The notes below the pieces were generated by a model, which was not told where the DNA came from, did no database searches, and saw only the letters and a program-made list of their open reading frames with translations. Shown in pieces: positions 23,125 to 31,032 of a stretch of DNA of 64,000 nt (its first letter is position 1; each line of letters opens with the position of its first letter). Location of the stretch: NCBI RefSeq assembly GCF_004216855.1, contig NZ_SGXT01000013.1:62001-126000 (forward strand), in the 5' to 3' direction. A program made the translations under genes and the position numbers. This DNA is from Microcella alkaliphila. Lineage in GTDB: Bacteria; Actinomycetota; Actinomycetes; Actinomycetales; Microbacteriaceae.

Positions 23125-25596
23125 GTGAGCATCACGGTCGTGAAGCGAGACGGCAGCCGCGAGCCGTACGACGCGAACAAGATCAACCTCGCTATCGAGC
23201 ACGCCGCCGAGGGGCTCGACCCGAACATCACGTGGGTCACCCAGATCGCCAGCGAGCTCGAGTTGACCCTGTTCGACGGCATCACGACCCAGCAGCTCGA
23301 CGAGGCGGTGATCCAGGTCGCCCTGCAAAACGTCAAGGATGACCCTGCCTTCGACCAGGTCGCCGCTCGCCTCTTGCTCAAGACCATCTACAAGCGGGTG
23401 CTGGGCGACTACACCGATGCGGCCGACCTGAAGCGCCTGCACCGCGAGCACTTCGCCGCGACGATCGCGCGCGGCGTTGACGAGGCCCTGCTCGACCCGC
23501 GCTTCACGACCGGCCTGTTCGACCTCGAGGCGCTCGCTGAGGTGCTTGAGCCGGCCAACGACGAGCTGCTCAAGTACATCGGCGTCGTCACGCTGAACAA
23601 CCGCTACGGCATCAAGGCCCGCAACAACGAACCGCTCGAGGTTCCCCAATACTTCTGGATGCGCGTGGCGATGGGCCTGTCGCTCAACGAGGCAAACCCC
23701 ACCGAGCACGCGATCGCCTTCTACAAGAAGATGTCGACGCTCGAATACCTCGCCGCCGGATCGACGCTCGTCAACGCGGGCACGAGCTACCCGCAGCTGT
23801 CGAACTGCTTCGTCATGGAGATGCACGACGACATCGAGCACATCGCCAAGAGCGTGCGTGACGTCATGTGGCTCACGAAGGGCACCGGCGGCATTGGCCT
23901 CTCGGTCACGAAGCTGCGCGCCCAGGGTTCGCCGATTCGCTCGAACAACACCACCTCGACCGGTCCGATCCCGTTCATGCACACGATTGACTCGGTGCTG
24001 CGTGCGGTCAGTCGTGGCGGCAAGAAGTTCGGTGCCCTGTGCTTCTACATGGAGAACTGGCACATGGACTTCCCCGAGTTCCTCGACCTGCGCCAGAACT
24101 CGGGTGACCCCTACCGCCGCACCCGCACCGCCAACACCGCCGTGTGGATCAGCGACGAGTTCATGAAGCGCGTGCAGAACGACGACGACTGGTACCTCTT
24201 CGACCCGCTCGAGGTCACCGACCTCAACGAGCTGTACGGCAAAGAGTTCTCGACCCGCTACGCCGAGTACGTGGCGATGGCCGAGCGCGGCGAGATCAAG
24301 ATGTTCAAGAAGATCGGCGCGCGCGAGCAGTTCAAGCAGATCCTCATCTCGCTGCAGTCCACCAGCCACCCGTGGCTGACGTGGAAGGACACGATCAACA
24401 ACCGTGCGATCAACAACAACACGGGCACGATCCACCTGTCGAACCTCTGCACCGAAATCTGCCTGCCGCAGGACCGCGACAACATCTCGGTCTGCAACCT
24501 CGCCTCGATCAACCTGAGTCGCCATTTCGCCGACGGCAAGGTCGACTTCGAGAAGATCGCCGAGAGCGCGAAGCTCGCCGTGCGTCAGCTCGACAACCTC
24601 ATCGACATCACGGTGTCGAGCGTCGACGAGGCCGACCACGCCAACACCACGAACCGCGCCATCGGCCTCGGCGTCATGGGCTTCACCGACCTGGTCGAGA
24701 AGCTCGGCTACTCGTACGACTCGGAAGAGTCGTTCGACCTGATCGACGAGATCATGGAGCACGTCTCGTACGCCGCCATCGAGGCCTCGGTCGAGCTCGC
24801 CCAGGAGCGCGGCGCCTACGACAACTTCGAGGGCAGCCGCTGGTCGCAGGGCCTCGTGCCGTTCGACACGATCGACCTCACCGAGGCCGACCGTGGCATC
24901 GAGGTGCAGGTGAACCGCACCACCCGCCTCGACTGGGACGCGCTGCGCGAGAAGGTCAAGGGGGGCGTGCGCAACGCGACCTTCATGGCGATCGCTCCCA
25001 CGGCATCCATCGGTCTCGTTGCGGGCACGACGCCGGGCCTCGACCCGCAGTTCTCGCAGATCTTCAGCCGCTCGACCAGTTCGGGCAAGTTCCTCGAGGT
25101 GAACCGCAACCTCGTCGAGGCGCTCAAGGCTCAGGGTCTGTGGGAGCGCACGCGCGAGGCGATCCTGCGCAGCCAGGGCGACATTCAGGGCATCGCCGAG
25201 ATCCCGGAAGACATCCGCGCCTCGTACAAGACCAGCTTCCAGCTGTCGCCGTACGCGTTCCTTGAGGTCGCGGCCCGCGCCCAGAAGTGGATCGACCAGG
25301 CCATCAGCCGCAACATGTACCTCGAGACGCGCGACATCGACGACATGGTCGACATCTACTCGGCCGCGTGGAAGAAGGGCGTGAAGACGACCTACTACCT
25401 GCACATGAAGCCGCGCCACACCGCCGAGCAGTCGACCGTCAAGGTCAACAAGTCGGAGGCGATCGGCGGCGGGCAGAAGAAGGGCTTCGGCGCGGCCGGT
25501 GGCTCCTCGGCCGCTCCGAGCGCAGAGCCGGCCGCGGCTCCCGCGCCAGCGCGCAAGGGCTTCGGCTTTGGCGGCGCCGCGAAGGCGAACGGCTAA
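23125..25596 (+). CDS. nrdA: Ribonucleotide reductase alpha subunit, class I
   Basis: This 823-residue catalytic subunit makes deoxyribonucleotides. It has one N-terminal ATP-cone (SITVVKRDGSREPYDANKINLAIEHAAE, first 90 residues), the cysteine in YPQLSNCFVMEM, the active-site trio N-x-C-x-E in SNLCTEICLPQ, the partner cysteine in ISVCNLASINL, and the radical-transfer tyrosine pair in KTTYYLHMKP. The end is low complexity (Gly/Ala/Pro) and stops at KANG without the C-terminal cysteine pair that thioredoxin/glutaredoxin re-reduces. That pair is present in the next overlapping frame (25596-25676). GTG 23125 is preceded by GGAG at 5 nt and is where the ATP-cone begins. Confidence 0.93.
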   Translation: MSITVVKRDGSREPYDANKINLAIEHAAEGLDPNITWVTQIASELELTLFDGITTQQLDEAVIQVALQNVKDDPAFDQVAARLLLKTIYKRVLGDYTDAADLKRLHREHFAATIARGVDEALLDPRFTTGLFDLEALAEVLEPANDELLKYIGVVTLNNRYGIKARNNEPLEVPQYFWMRVAMGLSLNEANPTEHAIAFYKKMSTLEYLAAGSTLVNAGTSYPQLSNCFVMEMHDDIEHIAKSVRDVMWLTKGTGGIGLSVTKLRAQGSPIRSNNTTSTGPIPFMHTIDSVLRAVSRGGKKFGALCFYMENWHMDFPEFLDLRQNSGDPYRRTRTANTAVWISDEFMKRVQNDDDWYLFDPLEVTDLNELYGKEFSTRYAEYVAMAERGEIKMFKKIGAREQFKQILISLQSTSHPWLTWKDTINNRAINNNTGTIHLSNLCTEICLPQDRDNISVCNLASINLSRHFADGKVDFEKIAESAKLAVRQLDNLIDITVSSVDEADHANTTNRAIGLGVMGFTDLVEKLGYSYDSEESFDLIDEIMEHVSYAAIEASVELAQERGAYDNFEGSRWSQGLVPFDTIDLTEADRGIEVQVNRTTRLDWDALREKVKGGVRNATFMAIAPTASIGLVAGTTPGLDPQFSQIFSRSTSSGKFLEVNRNLVEALKAQGLWERTREAILRSQGDIQGIAEIPEDIRASYKTSFQLSPYAFLEVAARAQKWIDQAISRNMYLETRDIDDMVDIYSAAWKKGVKTTYYLHMKPRHTAEQSTVKVNKSEAIGGGQKKGFGAAGGSSAAPSAEPAAAPAPARKGFGFGGAAKANG

Positions 25597-25676
25597 TGGG
25601 CCCGCACGACAGCGTCGACGGTTACGCCGTTCCGGTCGACCCGATGGACGACCTGCACTGCGAGAGCTGCCAGTAA
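25596..25676 (+). CDS. NrdA redox tail in a separate overlapping frame
   Basis: A 26-codon frame starts with ATG overlapping the nrdA stop (TAATG) and encodes MGPHDSVDGYAVPVDPMD and then DLHCESCQ before its stop. The ending CxxC after an acidic flexible stretch is what the C terminus of class I NrdA proteins looks like. Either this is the true C terminus of NrdA, displaced by a frameshift (programmed, mutational or a sequence error), or it is made as a separate coupled peptide. It is too short to be found by ordinary gene callers. Confidence 0.5.
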   Translation: MGPHDSVDGYAVPVDPMDDLHCESCQ

Positions 25677-25691
25677 CCAGACCGTGAGATT

Positions 25692-25720
25692 CCCCGGATG
25701 CGCACCACGCGCATCCGGGG
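25692..25720 (+). terminator. Strong hairpin between nrdA and nrdB
   Basis: CCCCGGATGCG and CGCATCCGGGG form a perfect 11-bp stem with a 7-nt loop, 16 nt after the small tail frame. There is no T tract. It could terminate part of the nrdA transcripts and so adjust the NrdA:NrdB ratio. Confidence 0.6.
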
Positions 25721-25788
25721 ATCGTCACCCCTCCAGACCCCCCGATCAATTCATTCCCGCACCACACTCAGAGAAGGAAGCGCACACC

Positions 25789-26778
25789 ATGGGCATTCTC
25801 GGCACCGGCATTCAGGATGGTCTGCTCCTGAAGCCCGTCACCTACAAGTGGGCGATGGACCTGTACGACCAGGCCGTTGCCAACACGTGGTTCCCCAATG
25901 AGATTCAGCTCGGCGAAGACATCGCTGACTTCAAGAAGATGACGGACGAGGAGCGCCACGCGATCACGTTCCTGATGTCGTACTTCAACCCGAACGAGCT
26001 GCTCGTCAACAAGGCGCTTGCGTTCGGCGTGTACCCCTACGTGAAGGCTCCCGAGGCGCACCTCTACCTCGCGAAGCAGATGTGGGAGGAGGCCAACCAC
26101 TGCATGAGCTTCGAGTACGTGCTCGAGACCTTCCCCATCGACCGCGCTGCCGCCTACGACAGCCACGTCGAGGTGCCCTCGATGGCGCGCAAGGAGGAGT
26201 TCGAGGTTAAGTTCATCAAGCGCATGACCGAAGACACCCTCGACATCACGACGACCGAGGGCAAGCAAGACTTCATCCGCAACCTCGTGGCGTACAACGT
26301 GATCCTCGAGGGCATCTGGTTCTACTCGGGCTTCATGGTGGCCCTGTCGTTCCGCCAGCGGAACCTGCTGCGCAACTTCGGCTCGCTCGTCGACTGGATC
26401 GTGCGCGACGAGTCGCTGCACTTGAAGTTCGGCATCAACCTGATCCTCACGGTGCTGGAGGAGAACCCCGACCTGCAGACCGAGGAGTTCGCCGCCGAGA
26501 TCCGCCAGATGATCCTCGACGCCGTCGAGATGGAGGAGGCGTACAACCACGACCTCCTGCCGAACGGCATCCTTGGCCTGAACGCCAACTACATCAACCA
26601 GTACGTCAAGTATCTGGCCGACCGCCGCCTGGAAGAGCTCGGCTTCGAGCCCGAGTACAACGTGGCGAACCCGGCCAAGTGGATGGCGACCGCGAACGAC
26701 ACCCTGCAGCTCGTGAACTTCTTCGAGTCGGTGAACACCTCGTATGAGGTGAACTCGGGCTCGAGCTCGCGCAGCTAG
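25789..26778 (+). CDS. nrdB: Ribonucleotide reductase beta subunit, class Ic-like
   Basis: This 329-residue R2 protein has six metal ligands at E70, E101, H104, E174, E208 and H211 (motifs YFNPNELLVNK, EEANHCMSFEYVLE, VILEGIWFYS, VRDESLHLKF). The residue four after H104, which carries the tyrosyl radical in class Ia/Ib, is Phe108. The first ligand is Glu instead of Asp. Both changes, and every spacing, match Chlamydia trachomatis R2 (E89, E120, H123, F127, E193, E227, H230) with a constant offset of 19, and Y319 corresponds to its C-terminal Tyr338. That enzyme uses a Mn(IV)/Fe(III) centre instead of a tyrosyl radical. AGAAGGAAG precedes the ATG. It lies downstream of nrdA beyond a hairpin. 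Confidence 0.93.
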   Translation: MGILGTGIQDGLLLKPVTYKWAMDLYDQAVANTWFPNEIQLGEDIADFKKMTDEERHAITFLMSYFNPNELLVNKALAFGVYPYVKAPEAHLYLAKQMWEEANHCMSFEYVLETFPIDRAAAYDSHVEVPSMARKEEFEVKFIKRMTEDTLDITTTEGKQDFIRNLVAYNVILEGIWFYSGFMVALSFRQRNLLRNFGSLVDWIVRDESLHLKFGINLILTVLEENPDLQTEEFAAEIRQMILDAVEMEEAYNHDLLPNGILGLNANYINQYVKYLADRRLEELGFEPEYNVANPAKWMATANDTLQLVNFFESVNTSYEVNSGSSSRS

Positions 26779-26812
26779 TCAGTCGTTGTTGTAGTTCTCG
26801 ATCGAACCGCCC

Positions 26813-28564
26813 GTGTCCACGCCGTGCGACCTCCTGTTTACGAAAGGGGTCGTCTGGCGCGGCGCGGGCGGTTCGTCGTTGCCGGAGCGCCTCGATGTCG
26901 CCGTCACCGACGGCGTCATCGTCGCGGTGGATGCTGATCTCTCGCGGCTGCGCGGCCCCGGCACGTCGGTGGTCGACTTGGCGGGCGGCCTGCTGCACGC
27001 CGGCTTCGTCGACGCGCACATCCACCCCATCCAGGGCGGGTTGGAGCGCCTGTCGTGCGACCTGAGCGAGGGCGGCTCGGTCGCGGAGTACCTCGACGTC
27101 GTCGCGCGCTACGCGGCGGCGAACCCGCCCCGCGGCTGCGACGCCTCGCGCGCGTGGATCACGGGCGGCGGCTGGGCGATGAGCGCCTTTCCGGGTGGCG
27201 CGCCCACGGCCGCCGAACTCGATGCAGTCGAGCCGATTCGCCCGGTGTTTCTGTACAACCGCGACCACCACGGCGCATGGGCGAACTCGGCGGCGCTGGC
27301 CCTCGCGGGCATCAAGGCTGACACCCCCGACCCGGCCGACGGCCGCATCGAGCGCCTTCCCGACGGCTCGCCGTCGGGAACCCTGCACGAGGGGGCCGCG
27401 AAGCTCGTTGCGGCGGTCGCGCCCGACCCGACGCCCGACGACGAGTTCGCAGCGCTGCTCGAGGCGCAGCGGTATGCGCTGAGCCTCGGCATCACCGGGT
27501 GGCAGGACGCGATCGTCGGCGACTACTTCGGAGCCTCGGACACCGCGCTCGTCTACCGGCGCGCCCTCGATGAGGGGCGACTTTTCGTCGACGTGACGGG
27601 CGCGCTCTGGTGGGACCGCGACCGCCGGGTCGAGCAGGTGCCCGAGTTGGTCGCCCGGCGCGAGGCGCTCGTCGCGGCGCTCGGGGAGGGCGCCCGCTTC
27701 CGCCTCCCGGCCGTGAAGATCATGGCCGACGGCGTGGTCGAGAACGGTACGGCGTCGATGCTTGAGCCGTACCTGGGCGACGTGGCGAGCCCCGAGCATC
27801 CCCACGGCATCGCATTCGTCGGCGGGCAGGCACTGGTCGACGCGATCGTGGCCCTCGACGCGGCGGGCTTCTCGGCCCACGTGCACGTGATCGGCGATCG
27901 CGCGGTGCGCGACGCCCTCGACGGTTTCGCGGCCGCACGTGAGCGCAACGGCTGGAGCACCCCCGGCCGCCACCACCTGGCGCACCTGCAGTTCGTGCAC
28001 CCCGACGATGTGGCGCGCTTCGCCGCGCTCGGCGTGACGGCGAACATACAGGCGCTCTGGGCGTGCAACGAGCCGCAGATGCGCGAGCTGACGGTGCCGA
28101 TTGTGGGGCCGCAGCGCGCCGCGACGCAGTACCCGTTCGCGTCGATCCTGCGTCAGCAACCGGTGGGCGCGCCGGCGTCCGCAGCCCCGCGCCTGTGCGC
28201 CGGCAGCGACTGGCCGGTGTCGACTCCCGACCCGTGGCAGGCGATCCACGTCGCGGTGAACCGCACGCTGCCGGCTTCCGACCCTGAGCACGACCCAGAG
28301 CCGCTGCTCGCCGACGAGGCGATCACGCTCGGTGATGCCCTGCAGGCGTACACCGCCGGCTCCGCGTGGATCACGGGCCGCGGTCCCGCCGATCCGGTGG
28401 TGGATGCGCGCGGTCGCGTCGCGCATGGCGCGGGCGTAATCGAGGTGGGCGCCGTCGCGGACTTCGCCGCGGCCGACCGCGACCCGTTTGCGGGGCCGGC
28501 GGAAAGCATCCACGAGACACGGAACGTCGGTACCTGGATCGCTGGCCGTCGCGTGTTTGGCTAG
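26813..28564 (+). CDS. Amidohydrolase family protein (YtcJ-like)
   Basis: This 583-residue metal-dependent hydrolase of the amidohydrolase_3 group has the metal-binding DAHIHPIQGG, the FLYNRDHHGAWANSAAL segment, KIMADGVVENGTASM, SAHVHVIGDRAVRDAL, HHLAHLQFVHPDD and the late ASDW-like motif LCAGSDWPVSTPDPW, followed by the C-terminal beta-sandwich (GAVADFAAADRDPF). Members act on varied amides and cyclic compounds; the substrate is unknown. The likely start is GTG 26813, 34 nt after nrdB, with no good ribosome binding site. It ends 4 nt before the CdaR-type gene. Confidence 0.83.
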   Translation: MSTPCDLLFTKGVVWRGAGGSSLPERLDVAVTDGVIVAVDADLSRLRGPGTSVVDLAGGLLHAGFVDAHIHPIQGGLERLSCDLSEGGSVAEYLDVVARYAAANPPRGCDASRAWITGGGWAMSAFPGGAPTAAELDAVEPIRPVFLYNRDHHGAWANSAALALAGIKADTPDPADGRIERLPDGSPSGTLHEGAAKLVAAVAPDPTPDDEFAALLEAQRYALSLGITGWQDAIVGDYFGASDTALVYRRALDEGRLFVDVTGALWWDRDRRVEQVPELVARREALVAALGEGARFRLPAVKIMADGVVENGTASMLEPYLGDVASPEHPHGIAFVGGQALVDAIVALDAAGFSAHVHVIGDRAVRDALDGFAAARERNGWSTPGRHHLAHLQFVHPDDVARFAALGVTANIQALWACNEPQMRELTVPIVGPQRAATQYPFASILRQQPVGAPASAAPRLCAGSDWPVSTPDPWQAIHVAVNRTLPASDPEHDPEPLLADEAITLGDALQAYTAGSAWITGRGPADPVVDARGRVAHGAGVIEVGAVADFAAADRDPFAGPAESIHETRNVGTWIAGRRVFG

Positions 28565-28568
28565 CGGC

Positions 28569-29681
28569 ATGGACGACGGCGCCCTGAACCCCGCGCTCGC
28601 GCAGCGTCTCGTCGACCAGGTAGCCGCCTCGGTGGCGCACAACGTGAATCTGATGGACGCGGAAGGCGTCATCATCGCCTCCCTCGATCGCGCCCGCGTG
28701 GGGCGCACCCACTGGGCGGCGGCGCGCGCGGCGACCGAGCGGGTGGTGGTGCGGGTACATGCCGCGGACGCGCGCGACGAGGTGCGGGCCGGGGTGAATG
28801 CCCCGCTGATCATCGACGGAGTGGTGTTGGGGGTTGTCGGCGTCACCGGCGACCCGGCCGAGGTCGACGAGGTGGCGACCCTGCTCCTGCTCGCGCTGCG
28901 ACTGATCCTCGACGCCGAGTCTGATCAGGATGCCCGCACCGCGCGCGACGCGATCGCCCGCGACCTCATCGCCGGTCTCGCGGCCGGCTCGGTGGGTGAG
29001 GCCGAGTTGGCGGCCCGGTCGGCGTCCGCTGGGGGGATGCTCGTCGCGCCGTTCCGGGTCATCGTCGCGGTCGATCCGCGCGGCCTCGGCGACGGGGCGG
29101 CAGGGCCGGCATCCCCGCCGCCTGCCGCCGCCCGTCTCCTGCGCGCGGCGCGCGCCGTGGGCACCGGAGTCAGCGTGGTCGACGGCGACGGGTTGTGGCT
29201 GATCGTGGGCGGCGCGAGCGGTGAGCGGGTCGACGCGTTTCGGATGCGGGCGCGCGAAGCCGATGCGTGCATCCTCGATTCGGGGATTCTTGGTTCGGCG
29301 GGGGCGCTGACCGATGCGGTTCGCGGCCTTCGCGCGCTGTTGGTGGTGCCTGCACTGATCCCGGTGGGCGGTGCGCAACTGGCGACTCTGGAGGCCGAGG
29401 CGGTGGTCGCGGCCATGGGGCCGTCTGCCAGGCGGCACCTCGTCGAGCGGACGCTGCACGGGCTGTCAGCGCGCGACCGGCAGACGTTGCGCGCCGTCGT
29501 TGAGTCGGGCGGCTCGGTGGCGCGTGCGGCGACGACGCTCGGATTGCACCGCAACTCGATGAGCGCGCGGTTGGAGCGCATCGAGGCTCGCGCCGGGTGG
29601 TCGATTCTTGCTCCGGGTGCGAGCACGCGCGTCGCGCTCGCCCTGCTCGCGGACCGCGCCGAGGCGACATCGGCACCCTGA
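28569..29681 (+). CDS. cdaR: CdaR-type sugar diacid/glycerate regulator
   Basis: This 370-residue protein has an N-terminal sugar-diacid recognition domain (ALAQRLVDQVAASVAHNVNLMDAEGVIIAS, then NAPLIIDGVVLGVVGVTGDP, about residues 1-130). Its C-terminal PucR-type helix-turn-helix is RDRQTLRAVVESGGSVARAATTLGLHRNSMSARLERIE. CdaR proteins control glucarate/galactarate/glycerate genes, and the next two genes are a glycerate kinase and a GntP-type permease, which supports the assignment. The start ATG follows the amidohydrolase stop by 4 nt. An inverted pair TGCCCA (29692-29697) and TGGGCA (29726-29731) after its end may be its operator for the kinase gene. Confidence 0.85.
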   Translation: MDDGALNPALAQRLVDQVAASVAHNVNLMDAEGVIIASLDRARVGRTHWAAARAATERVVVRVHAADARDEVRAGVNAPLIIDGVVLGVVGVTGDPAEVDEVATLLLLALRLILDAESDQDARTARDAIARDLIAGLAAGSVGEAELAARSASAGGMLVAPFRVIVAVDPRGLGDGAAGPASPPPAAARLLRAARAVGTGVSVVDGDGLWLIVGGASGERVDAFRMRAREADACILDSGILGSAGALTDAVRGLRALLVVPALIPVGGAQLATLEAEAVVAAMGPSARRHLVERTLHGLSARDRQTLRAVVESGGSVARAATTLGLHRNSMSARLERIEARAGWSILAPGASTRVALALLADRAEATSAP

Positions 29682-29762
29682 TTGTGCTGATTGCCCAGCC
29701 TGAGAGGGCAGAGCGCGGAGAAAGTTGGGCATTTTGCTGGTGACGCGGTGGGTTTCCGTTTC

Positions 29763-29768
29763 TACGCT
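29763..29768 (+). promoter_or_regulatory. Leaderless promoter of the glycerate kinase gene
   Basis: TACGCT, 6 nt, GTG at 29775. TGACGC at 29741-29746 makes a -35 with a 16-bp spacer. Confidence 0.5.
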
Positions 29769-29774
29769 CGACAC

Positions 29775-31001
29775 GTGCTCACATCGTCGTCGGCATTGCC
29801 GCTTCGCATCCTGGTCGCTCCCGACTCGTTTAAGGGAAGCCTGACCGCTGACGCGGCCGCCGCCCACATCGCCGCCGGCCTGACCGAAGCGTTCGGCACC
29901 GATGCCGAGATTCGCCTCCTGCCGGTCGCCGACGGCGGTGAAGGAACCCTCGATGTGCTTGTCTCGGCCACGACCGCGCGCGTGATCGAGGTGCCGACGA
30001 CCGATGCCCTCGGGCGTGATCGCGTCGGGTGCATCGCGATGCTGCCGTCGGGGCGCGCCATCATCGAGGCGGCCGAAGCGAACGGGCTGCCGCACGTCGC
30101 GGATGCGCCCCTGCGCGCGGTCGATGCCGACTCCGCCGGCGTCGGCGTCCTCGTCCGCGCCGCGCTCGACGCTGGCGCCACCGAGCTCGTGCTGACCGTC
30201 GGCGGCTCCGCGACGACGGATGGCGGCGTGGGGCTGCTGCGCGCGCTGGGCGCCCGCTTTCTCGATGCGCATGGCCGCGAACTGCGACCCGGCGGTGGTT
30301 CGCTCATCGACCTCGCGACCATCGACCTGGACGGCCTCGACCCGCGGGCCTCGGCCGCCCGGTGGCGCATCGCGTGCGACGTCACGAACCCTCTCGTCGG
30401 TGACGACGGTGCAGCCGCCGTCTTCGGGCCGCAGAAGGGTGCGAGCCCACACGACGTTGCGGCCCTCGACGACGGCCTTGATCGGCTCGCGAGCGTTGTC
30501 TCGGCGGAAACCGGCGTCGACATGCGGTCGGTGGTTGGCGGTGGTGCGGCCGGAGGGATCCCCGCCGCGCTGCACGCGGTGTTCGGCGCGCGTTTGGAGC
30601 CGGGAATGGAGCTTGTCGCCGAGGCGATCAGCCTCGACGAGGCGATTCGCGCATCCGATCTCGTGATCACGGGGGAGGGGGCCCTGGATGCGCAATCGCT
30701 GCGCGGCAAGGCTCCCGGCGCGATCGCGGCGATCGCCCGCGAGGCCGGGATTCCGGTCGTCGTCATCGCCGGCCGTGTCGCGCTGAGCGTCGACGAGTTG
30801 CGGTCCGCCGGCATCGCGGCCGCTGTTCCGATTGCCGACGCCCCCGCCGAGTTGGACGACCTTCGCGCCCGCGCGGGCGAGTTAGTTCACGCGGCCGCAC
30901 AGCGGGTGGCCGCGCTCATCGCCGTCGGGCTCCGGGCGGAGCGGCGTTCAACGCCGACGACCGCGCCGGTGCCCCCACCCACCCCGCACCCGCGGGACTA
31001 A
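29775..31001 (+). CDS. garK: Glycerate kinase
   Basis: This 408-residue kinase phosphorylates D-glycerate to 2-phosphoglycerate (or 3-phosphoglycerate in some relatives). The family motifs are ILVAPDSFKGSLTADAAAAHI at the N terminus, LPVADGGEGTLDVLV, VLTVGGSATTDGGVGLLRALG, ACDVTNPLVGDDGAAAVFGPQKGA and LVITGEGALDAQSLRGKAPGAIA. The GTG start is set by the -10 element and by the family N terminus. The C terminus is extended by a Pro/Thr-rich tail. It forms a transport-and-use pair with the permease that follows after 31 nt. Confidence 0.92.
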   Translation: MLTSSSALPLRILVAPDSFKGSLTADAAAAHIAAGLTEAFGTDAEIRLLPVADGGEGTLDVLVSATTARVIEVPTTDALGRDRVGCIAMLPSGRAIIEAAEANGLPHVADAPLRAVDADSAGVGVLVRAALDAGATELVLTVGGSATTDGGVGLLRALGARFLDAHGRELRPGGGSLIDLATIDLDGLDPRASAARWRIACDVTNPLVGDDGAAAVFGPQKGASPHDVAALDDGLDRLASVVSAETGVDMRSVVGGGAAGGIPAALHAVFGARLEPGMELVAEAISLDEAIRASDLVITGEGALDAQSLRGKAPGAIAAIAREAGIPVVVIAGRVALSVDELRSAGIAAAVPIADAPAELDDLRARAGELVHAAAQRVAALIAVGLRAERRSTPTTAPVPPPTPHPRD

Positions 31002-31032
31002 CCCCTGCAAGAACCATCAAAGGAGAAGGTTC

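Noticed and set aside
22801-25767. A 988-codon open frame on the minus strand opposite nrdA
   Set aside because: It is a GC-driven shadow: its translation is rich in Arg/Val/Asp/Leu repeats without any domain, while nrdA on the other strand is fully conserved.
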